Origin: Prevotella sp.
Lineage (GTDB): Bacteria > Bacteroidota > Bacteroidia > Bacteroidales > Bacteroidaceae
Assembly: GCA_017445845.1 (NCBI GenBank)
Contig: JAFSRY010000070.1
Span: forward strand, 1 to 46,883
Length of the DNA: 46,883 bases
Direction: 5' to 3'
Below the pieces are notes generated by a model. That model worked only from the letters and a program-made list of their open reading frames with translations. It did not search any database and was not told the DNA's origin. Both the position numbers and the translations under genes were made by a program. Shown piece after piece: positions 40,944-46,883 of the stretch (position 1 is the stretch's first letter; the number at the start of each line of letters is the position of its first letter).

Positions 40944-42206
40944 TTATTTAAACAAATCCTTGATACCGTCCATATCGAACGAGAGGGTGAAGCGCATGGT
41001 CTGGTCGAGGGGGTTTGACTGTGCCGTTGAGATGACATAGCCTGCATCAAGCGAGAAGACGCTCATCTTGAAGCCGGCTCCGACGGTGAAATACTTACGG
41101 TTACCCTTGCTCTCCGACTCATGGTGATAACCGGCACGGATGCTGAACTGGTCGTGGTAGACATACTCGGCACCGACGCTCCACTGTATCTCCTCCAATT
41201 CCTCGCTGAAGCCGTTGGGGGCGTCGTGGAAGCTCTTGAACATGCCTCCGATGCTCGACTGGTCGTAGTATTTCTTGCGCACATAGTCCTCGTAGTCGAG
41301 ATAGGTGTCCTTCTCGGGGTCGGCCTTATACTGGTCTTCCGAGGGATAGGTGGGCACGAGCAGCTTGTTGGCATCGGCGGCAATGGTGAAGCGGTTGTAT
41401 TCGTCGACGGGTATCATCAGCGAGGCACCCAGACGGAGGTTTGTCGGGATGAACTCACTGTCGTCGCTGCCGCTGAAGTTTATCTTTGAACCGATGTTCG
41501 ACACGTTCATACCGAGTCCCACCTGACATTCGCGGTCGCCGAGGTTCAGGAAGTTCTGATAGTAGAGTGACAGGTCGGCAGCGAAGGCTCCTGCCGTGGG
41601 TTTCTCTTCGTCGGTCGAATACGACATGTCAGAGAAGAGGTAGCGCAGGCCTGCAGCCATCGAGAAGTTCTCGCTGAGCATGATGGAGTAGGCGACGTCG
41701 AGCGACATCTCATAGGGGTGGATGGTGTAGGCGTCGGCATCGAGGCTTGTATACACCTCACCGAGCGAGAAATAGTTGAGTGCACCGGAGATAGCGGAGT
41801 AGTCGCCGATACGATAGTAACCCGACAGATAGGCGAGGTCCATATCGTTGACCAACTGGCGCAGCCACGGTGTGTAGTTCAGTGCTACTCCGGCCCGTGA
41901 GATGGTGAAGGGATACTTGGCAGGGTTCCAATACTGCGACACGACGTCAGGGTCGGTGGCAGCACCCACGTCACCCATACCGCCGGCACGGGCGTCGGGG
42001 GCAATGGTCTGCGAGACGAGGGCGGTGTGGACGGGGTTAAACATCTTTCGCTTCGTGTCCTGAGCCTGAAGGGAGAGCGGCAGGAGAAGAAGGAGGAGGA
42101 GGAGCCCACCCCCTGTTAACTCCCCTCTGAACCCCATGTTTGGCGAGGGGCGAAAACCCCAAGAGAGGGAGGGCTGGTTACTTTTTCTATTTAAAAACTT
42201 CAACAT
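40944..42206 (-). CDS. porV: PorV (LptO) outer-membrane protein of the type IX secretion system
   Basis: 420 residues from ATG 42206. A FadL-like beta-barrel of the PorV family: SQTIAPDARAGGMGDVGAATDPDVVSQYWNPAKYPF at the mature start, AVALNYTPWLRQL-like strands, and ending DQTMRFTLSFDMDGIKDLFK. PorV carries folded cargo from the translocon to the PorU sortase. The signal peptide is split: MLKFLNRK, then about 26 residues encoded by a palindromic repeat (SNQPSLSWGFRPSPNMGFRG and ELTGGG), then the hydrophobic LLLLLLLLPLSLQAQ. The leader n-region is thus unusually long but still basic and followed by an intact hydrophobic core. Lies 55 bases after porU. Confidence 0.92.
   Translation of the reverse strand: MLKFLNRKSNQPSLSWGFRPSPNMGFRGELTGGGLLLLLLLLPLSLQAQDTKRKMFNPVHTALVSQTIAPDARAGGMGDVGAATDPDVVSQYWNPAKYPFTISRAGVALNYTPWLRQLVNDMDLAYLSGYYRIGDYSAISGALNYFSLGEVYTSLDADAYTIHPYEMSLDVAYSIMLSENFSMAAGLRYLFSDMSYSTDEEKPTAGAFAADLSLYYQNFLNLGDRECQVGLGMNVSNIGSKINFSGSDDSEFIPTNLRLGASLMIPVDEYNRFTIAADANKLLVPTYPSEDQYKADPEKDTYLDYEDYVRKKYYDQSSIGGMFKSFHDAPNGFSEELEEIQWSVGAEYVYHDQFSIRAGYHHESESKGNRKYFTVGAGFKMSVFSLDAGYVISTAQSNPLDQTMRFTLSFDMDGIKDLFK
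42102..42180. repeat. GC-rich palindromic repeat inside the porV signal peptide
   Basis: The ends are AGCCCACCCCC (42103-42113) and GGGAGGGCT (42167-42175), with inner CCCCTC/GAGGGG pairs. It is in frame with porV between the basic start and the hydrophobic core of the leader. Confidence 0.8.
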
Positions 42207-42216
42207 AATCTTTTTT

Positions 42217-42282
42217 AGTTGACAAGTTAACGAGTTATTACTCATTTCTCATTCCTCATTACTAATTACTAATTACTATCAG
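42217..42282. repeat. AT-rich and ATGAG repeats at the porU-porV junction
   Basis: AGTTGACAAGTTAACGAGTT (42217-42236), then CTCATTTCTCATTCCTCATT (42241-42260) and three TACTAATTACTAATTAC units. The last codons of porU (ISN, stop) come from this tract. Confidence 0.7.
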
Positions 42283-45200
42283 CTTTCTGGCCTTCGACGT
42301 GTGGGTAGTGCCTTCGCTGGTGAGGCGCATCCGATAGAGGTAGATGCCTGTCTGCAGCTGTTGACCTCCGTCTACACAGAGGTTCCAGTCGTAGGTGTAA
42401 GCCCCGCTGGTGGTGATGCCGTCGTCGAGGTGGCTCCACAGCTGTCGGCCGCTCATGTCGAAGACTTCAATCTCGATGTCGACGGCACTGCCTGTGCGGT
42501 CGTGACTGACGATGAATGTCGTCTGCGTGCGGGCAGGGTTGTTGGTGCAGCTGATGTCATAGATAACAGGTTCGAGGTTCTTCGCCACACGGAAGTTCAG
42601 CGTTGCCACCGACGAATTGTTCATGATGTCCCAGGCACGGAAGAGCAGCGTATGCTCGCCCTCCGTCAGCTCGGGTATGCTGTAATAGGTGGTACCACTG
42701 GTATAGGAGCCGAAGTCGAACTGGAAGTTGTCGTTGAGGACATACGTCCGCGACATCTCTCCGTCGATGACGAGTTCCAGGTCGTGGCCGATGCCGCTGC
42801 CCGAGGCGTTGATGCCGTCGCTGTCAGAGAGCTGTGCCACGAAGTAAGGCGTGCTGTTGACGTGGTCGCCGTTGTTGAACGACGGTGCGTTCAGGTAGCA
42901 GTAGATGCTGGGGCCGGTGGGGTCGCCCGACTGCAGGTCGCTGCCGCCCACGCGGAAGTCTTCGCTGTAGCCGTGGGCGTCGAGGGTGTGGCTGCTGTTA
43001 TAGGCATGGAGGTTGATGAGTCCTGTGCCGCCGCTGTAGTTGAGGTCTTTCGGTATGGCGAAGTTGAAGCGGAACTTACCGCCACGCACGCTGTCGGTGC
43101 CTTGGAAGAGGGTGTTGGTGCGGTCGTAGTAGGTGAAGGGCACGTCGGCCTCATGGGTGTTGTTGAGTTTGCAGGTGATGAGTTCGCGGCTGTCGCGTAC
43201 CGCCAGCGCCACGACGCCGTTGAAGTCTTCAGCTCCGTCGATATGTCCTGCGACGTTGGCAATACTGCCTGCTTTCATCTGCGGCAGGTTGTCGGCGATG
43301 TCAGCCACCGCCTGCCCGTTGATAGAGTCGACAATGACTTCCATCTGCGGCTGATGCAGGGCCAGGGCCGGGTCGCCCAGCAGGGAGTATTGCAGCTTGT
43401 TGGTACTCAGGTCCGTGCCTTTCTCGATGAGTTCGTTCTTCGCGCGCCGCTGCGCCTCACCGATGGTGATGGGCTTGTCGTCCACTTTGCTGAGCACATG
43501 CCGCAGGAATGCCATGTTGATGACTTTGTTCTGCGTGGCATAGACGGTACGGGTAGTGCCGAAGAAGGCCACGGCACCTCCCCGTGGATTAAGGACGGCG
43601 GTCTCACCGATGGTCTCGCTGATGCCGTCGAAGGGCATCAGGTCGCACGACGCGGTAATCCATAGCGGCAGGTTACGGTTGGAGAACGCAGCAAAGTCAT
43701 TGATGCGCAGCACCGACTCGTGGGATACCTGCACCTCGGAGCCGTGGCCGGCATAGTCCATGATGAGCGCCCCCTGCTGCTGCGCCTGTTTGATGAGTCG
43801 GGTGACCTCGGGATAGCGATAGCCCGTCGATGAGGACTCGCGGTCGTAGGCATCCCAGATAATCTTCTTCACTGTATAGCCGGGATGGAGGGTCATGATT
43901 TCTTCTGCCGCCTCGTTCAGGTCGCGCATGTGCCGGTTGTCGTCGCCGTCGTCGCCCATGAAGACCAGCGTGTTCTGCCATGCACCGGCATTCTCGTTTT
44001 CTGCATAGGCGATGGTCTTGTCGACCATGATCTTCGCCTCCTCCACGCTGTTCACGGGGAAGCGTCCGATGGCGATGTCGAGTTTGTCTGCCGACTGCGG
44101 GTTGCCGCCTTCGCCCTCGTCGAGGAGTCCGAAGAAGCCGTCGTCGATATAACAGTTCACCTTGTGCAGTGAGTTTTCACTTTCGAAGCACAGCAGCAGG
44201 TCGTCGGCGTCGAGCTTCGCACACTCGGCGGTGAGCAGCCGGTTGTCCCACATGCAGTCGCCGAAGAGCAACAGATAGCGCGGCAGGTCGGAATCGCTCC
44301 CGGCACGGTCGTAGAGCATCTTCATATAGCGGCGGTAGGCATTGGCGTCGGGCGTGCCGCTGGAGAACTCGTTGTAGAGCTCGTCGGCGGGCACGATATT
44401 TACGCGCAGCGAGTCGTGTTGCTCATGGAAGGCCTTCAGCCGTTCAGCTTCTGCGCGCAGCTTCTGCGAGGTGGGAATGATGATGACCATGTCGGCCTGC
44501 GGGTCGCCATGAAGGTTTTGGTTCGTGATGTTGTAAACGAATTCGGGTGCGGGGAACGTGCCGCCCTGCAGGTCGGGGGCTGGCCGGGGCGTGTCCCAGG
44601 CCATCGACACATAGTCGAGGCGCAGCGGGCCGCCGCGCGTGCAGACGATGCTGACGGTGTTCTCATCCTTGAGACCCTTGATGCTGTAGATGCCTGTCGA
44701 CTCAACACCCTTGGTGTATTCATCGTTGACGGTGAACGAGAAGGTGCCGAGCAGCGAGTCGTTGAGCAGGATCTGTCCGCCACTGGTCGTGCCTCCCGAG
44801 AGGCGTACCGACAGGGTGCCGGTGGCAGCATGACCCTCGTTCCTCAACACCACCTGCTTAGCCTTCTGCGTCGTAATCTGCTCGCGGTCGTAGAGGTTGC
44901 GGCCCCCGGGATACCAGGCGTAGCCGTCCACCTCGTAGAGCGAGTGGTAGTCGTCGGGCGAAGGATAGAAGCTGCCGAGGAACTCCGAGTCACTCACCTT
45001 GAGCGGCTCCTCGTCGCCCTGCGTGAGGAAGTAGTAGCCGTAGTCGGAATAGTGGTTGCGCGTGCGCCGTTGGGCATCATCCGTACTCCATGTCACAGGG
45101 CCTACGGCATAGAAGAGCCTGCGCCCGTTGATGGTCGCCGTGGGCACCTCCTGCAGGTCGTCGGTGGCAGCGAGATAGCTGCGGCTGAGCACCTCCGGCT

Positions 45201-45807
45201 GCAGCGCACCGCCATAGCCATAGACCCTCACCTTCGACGCATCGGAGAAACCTGCCTGACGCACCAGCGCATCGGTAATCTCATAGACCCCAGTTGCCGG
45301 CACCCGTATCTTTGCCCAGCGGCCGGAGGCGAGAAGCGAACCTTCCACCTCTCCGCTGCCCTGCTCCCGAAAGACATTAGCCTTCACCCTTGTTCCGGGG
45401 GAGGCATCATTGCGGCCACACCCCTCGTGAGAGGGACGGGGAACTGCGGTCACCCTCATCATGAAGCTCACTAAAATCTGTTGACGCCCGTCGCGCCACA
45501 CCCAGGGTGTGAAGAGCACTTCCAACGCTCCACGCTTACGGTCCAGGGCGACGCGCTGTTCCACCAGCGGCATCGGCGGCAGCAGGCTGTCGACGGTCTG
45601 AGGGGCATCGATAAATTCGGGATAGAGCAGGCTCACCGTATACAACGAGTCCTGATAGTCGGCGGGCAACGGGAACGACCACACCAGCCGGGGCACACCA
45701 CCGTCCGTCAGCCCCACCTCTTCCGCGGTCAGGTTGACAAACTGCGTGCGCTGAGCCTTCAGCCCCATCACCGCCAGCAGCAGTACCAGTGTCAGTCGTA
45801 TCTTCAT
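42262..45807 (-). CDS. porU: PorU, type IX secretion C-terminal sortase (C25 peptidase)
   Basis: 1181 residues. A signal peptide (MKIRLTLVLLLAVMGLKAQ) and beta-rich N-terminal region precede the gingipain-like C25 domain (about 415-800). Catalytic His is in DYAGHGSEV (H688) and Cys in ITASCDLMPF (C721); their spacing of 33 equals that of H657/C690 in Porphyromonas gingivalis PorU. A C-terminal part with Ig-like strands follows and ends in a type-A-like domain (VFDMSGRQLWSH..GIYLYRMRL..RKLIVISN). PorU removes the C-terminal signal of cargo and joins the protein to lipopolysaccharide or a linker at the cell surface. Residues about 122-144 (RPSHEGCGRNDASPGTR) are encoded by a palindromic repeat. 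First gene of the porU-porV-ispF run. Confidence 0.94.
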   Translation of the reverse strand: MKIRLTLVLLLAVMGLKAQRTQFVNLTAEEVGLTDGGVPRLVWSFPLPADYQDSLYTVSLLYPEFIDAPQTVDSLLPPMPLVEQRVALDRKRGALEVLFTPWVWRDGRQQILVSFMMRVTAVPRPSHEGCGRNDASPGTRVKANVFREQGSGEVEGSLLASGRWAKIRVPATGVYEITDALVRQAGFSDASKVRVYGYGGALQPEVLSRSYLAATDDLQEVPTATINGRRLFYAVGPVTWSTDDAQRRTRNHYSDYGYYFLTQGDEEPLKVSDSEFLGSFYPSPDDYHSLYEVDGYAWYPGGRNLYDREQITTQKAKQVVLRNEGHAATGTLSVRLSGGTTSGGQILLNDSLLGTFSFTVNDEYTKGVESTGIYSIKGLKDENTVSIVCTRGGPLRLDYVSMAWDTPRPAPDLQGGTFPAPEFVYNITNQNLHGDPQADMVIIIPTSQKLRAEAERLKAFHEQHDSLRVNIVPADELYNEFSSGTPDANAYRRYMKMLYDRAGSDSDLPRYLLLFGDCMWDNRLLTAECAKLDADDLLLCFESENSLHKVNCYIDDGFFGLLDEGEGGNPQSADKLDIAIGRFPVNSVEEAKIMVDKTIAYAENENAGAWQNTLVFMGDDGDDNRHMRDLNEAAEEIMTLHPGYTVKKIIWDAYDRESSSTGYRYPEVTRLIKQAQQQGALIMDYAGHGSEVQVSHESVLRINDFAAFSNRNLPLWITASCDLMPFDGISETIGETAVLNPRGGAVAFFGTTRTVYATQNKVINMAFLRHVLSKVDDKPITIGEAQRRAKNELIEKGTDLSTNKLQYSLLGDPALALHQPQMEVIVDSINGQAVADIADNLPQMKAGSIANVAGHIDGAEDFNGVVALAVRDSRELITCKLNNTHEADVPFTYYDRTNTLFQGTDSVRGGKFRFNFAIPKDLNYSGGTGLINLHAYNSSHTLDAHGYSEDFRVGGSDLQSGDPTGPSIYCYLNAPSFNNGDHVNSTPYFVAQLSDSDGINASGSGIGHDLELVIDGEMSRTYVLNDNFQFDFGSYTSGTTYYSIPELTEGEHTLLFRAWDIMNNSSVATLNFRVAKNLEPVIYDISCTNNPARTQTTFIVSHDRTGSAVDIEIEVFDMSGRQLWSHLDDGITTSGAYTYDWNLCVDGGQQLQTGIYLYRMRLTSEGTTHTSKARKLIVISN
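45385..45445. repeat. Palindromic repeat inside porU
   Basis: CACCCTTGTTCCGGGGGAGG..CACACCCCTCGTGAGAGGG: GC-rich halves around ATCATTGCGG, in frame in the N-terminal region of porU. More diverged than the other copies. Confidence 0.55.
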
Positions 45808-45932
45808 GACTTTTTACAGTCTTCCTTGAAGAATATAACGCAAAATCTGCCGCTTTATTGTGCACGACCCCTTCCTTTTCTGTAATTATTATTGCGGGAT
45901 ATGCCGTGAAGGGTCGAGTCCCATAGGAAAAG

Positions 45933-46385
45933 TCACTCAAAAGAGATTTGCACACCCTGACTGAAGATAACACTCCAGATAGCGTTGAAAAAACTTGCAA
46001 CGACCGTATTCAACAGGAGAATGACAAGCAGCGACAACCCGAAGATCCAGTATTTCCGGATCTGGAAACACAGTGTGGCCAGGACGATGCAGACCATTGT
46101 CAACAATCTCAAGGAAAACGTACTTAACAGGAGCGTCCACGACGACACATCTACATAGAGGGCTATTCCGAGACATATTGCCAGGGTGATGAACCAGTTA
46201 CTGATGGTCAGCTTCTGCGAATAGTAACACAAACAAAAATAGGTCAAGGCATAATAGCAGACAGAATCAGCCCAAAACAATCCGTATGTCCTGCCATAGT
46301 GGTTGGCATACAGCAGCGGCAGGAACAGGATAAACGACAAAAGAAACGGTTTTGCCAACACAAGACAGTTTTTCTTCATATTCAT
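45933..46385 (-). CDS. Small integral membrane protein of unknown function
   Basis: 150 residues from ATG 46385 (ATG 46379 or GTG 46406 are alternatives; the GTG overlaps the stop of the gene before it). About five hydrophobic helices (KPFLLSFILFLPLLYANHY, VCYYALTYFCLCYY, WFITLAICLGIALYV, LLSTFSLRLLTMVCIVLATL, YWIFGLSLLVILLLNTVVAS). No recognised domain. It directly follows the remains of an O-antigen-ligase-like gene and could be its detached C-terminal membrane part or a separate gene. The gap from here to porU (45808-45932) shows nothing I can assign except a weak AGATTTTG on the minus strand. Confidence 0.5.
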   Translation of the reverse strand: MNMKKNCLVLAKPFLLSFILFLPLLYANHYGRTYGLFWADSVCYYALTYFCLCYYSQKLTISNWFITLAICLGIALYVDVSSWTLLLSTFSLRLLTMVCIVLATLCFQIRKYWIFGLSLLVILLLNTVVASFFNAIWSVIFSQGVQISFE

Positions 46386-46402
46386 TATTATTTTTTTACC
46401 AT

Positions 46403-46787
46403 TCACATTTTCCTGTACAATCCAACGAGTCCATATCGTACGAGAATTTCCAGATACTCATTATACAGATGCTTAACATTGTCAGCCAACAGAAGATAAA
46501 GACTTTCCGGATGAGCTTTCAGATAAGCAGCCTGATAGTCCATGTAATGACACTCCACCGCGTTCGGTCCATGTCCCAGCAGAGGCTTGTCGGCAACTAT
46601 TTCTAAGGCGCATCGCCAGATGAGCAGTCTTCCGTCGGCAGAATCCTTCTTGAACAGGTATACACCATACAGGCTTCCGAGCAGGACAGAGGCACAGACG
46701 TATCTCCGCATCCACGAACAGGTTTGAGGTGGCGAAGATACTGCCGAAGGCACAGAGGCCGCTTACTGCAGTCAGGGTTTTCTTCAT
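46403..46787 (-). pseudogene. O-antigen-ligase-like (Wzy/WaaL) gene with large internal deletion
   Basis: ATG 46787 begins KKTLTAVSGLCAFGSIFATSNLFVDAE, an N-terminal membrane start of this family. The next frame then reads RRYVCASVLLGSLYGVYLFKKDSADGRLLIW, followed by VADKPLLGHGPNA, YMDYQAAYL, and ADNVKHLYNEYLEILVRYGLVGL. That second part is the conserved late region of Bacteroidetes O-antigen-ligase-like proteins (KDSADGRLLIW, DKPL.GHG, Y..YQA, NVKH..NEYL). Several hundred residues that should separate the two parts are missing and the frame changes at the junction near 46704-46712. It ends at TGA 46405-46403. Confidence 0.7.
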
Positions 46788-46883
46788 TTATGCATTAATA
46801 CATCTGTCTTAATATCAGAATCAAATATGTTTGTGAAGAAGTGAACGACATGATGGGTATCGCGATTGACTACATAGTATTGC
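46784..46883 (-). CDS. C-terminal end of an unidentified gene (partial, cut by window edge)
   Basis: A frame open from the right edge for 32 codons ends NIFDSDIKTDVLMHK at TGA 46786-46784, which overlaps the next ATG (46787-46785) as ATGA. That overlap, of the same kind as elsewhere in this genome, is the main reason to believe it. No domain can be recognised. Confidence 0.45.
   Translation of the reverse strand, partial: QYYVVNRDTHHVVHFFTNIFDSDIKTDVLMHK

Noticed and set aside
42301-43665. 454-codon plus-strand frame opposite porU
   Set aside because: Mirror of the GC-rich porU coding strand; low-complexity V/A/D-rich product and no start signal.

Overview
The window looks like the chromosome of a Prevotella-type member of the Bacteroidetes (Bacteroidota). 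The evidence is a tmRNA whose tag reads GNNEYALAA, promoters of the Bacteroidetes form (TTTG, about 19-20 bases, TAnnTTTG), type IX secretion genes (porU, porV), several secreted proteins ending in Prevotella-style C-terminal sorting motifs, and glycan-degrading enzymes. Gene spacing is tight and many neighbours are coupled by ATGA overlaps.

Layout. Positions 1-83 hold the start of a transposase cut by the window edge, followed by a YgjP-like metallopeptidase. From 12700 down to 1013 runs one long minus-strand train: a TlpA-like thioredoxin, ABC ATPase, two MacB/FtsX-type permeases, an HlyD/MacA-type adaptor, a Dna2-like nuclease-helicase, a GH31 glycosidase and a SusE/F-like protein. A divergent promoter region at 12.7-13.1 kb leads into a GH78 rhamnosidase (+), followed by a decayed AraC-type regulator fragment. 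malQ and a type I pullulanase (18-20.6 kb, minus) form an alpha-glucan operon with a perfect LacI-type palindrome upstream. A PafA-type alkaline phosphatase, tmRNA, an FG-GAP repeat protein and an SGNH hydrolase follow. A repeat-rich 1-kb gap at 26.3-27.3 kb holds a small helix-turn-helix gene and terminator-like hairpins. Next come a pyridoxal-kinase-like gene, a YidE-family transporter and an EptA-like transferase (+), then a minus-strand run: ruvB, and hemolysin III - C1 protease lipoprotein - PAP2 phosphatase - prmC - recX - comF. greA and a HIT protein are on plus. The last block is porU - porV - ispF - unknown secreted protein (minus). The right edge holds an O-antigen-ligase-like gene with a large internal deletion and the end of one more gene.

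The feature that conventional annotation would miss is a set of dispersed repeats. One is a GC-rich palindrome (core CCCTCCC..GGGAGGG, ends near AGCCCACCCC). It occurs between genes and also in frame inside at least five genes: nuclease-helicase, porV, porU, SusE/F-like and FG-GAP. A second (ATGAGAAATGAGGAATGAG-like) lies at gene borders, where it supplies stop and start codons of real genes. The two combine in one element at 16.1 kb as a perfect 22-bp inverted repeat. The greA leader also carries a terminator-like hairpin suggestive of attenuation or a leader-derived small RNA. All family assignments were made by eye from motifs; no searches were run.
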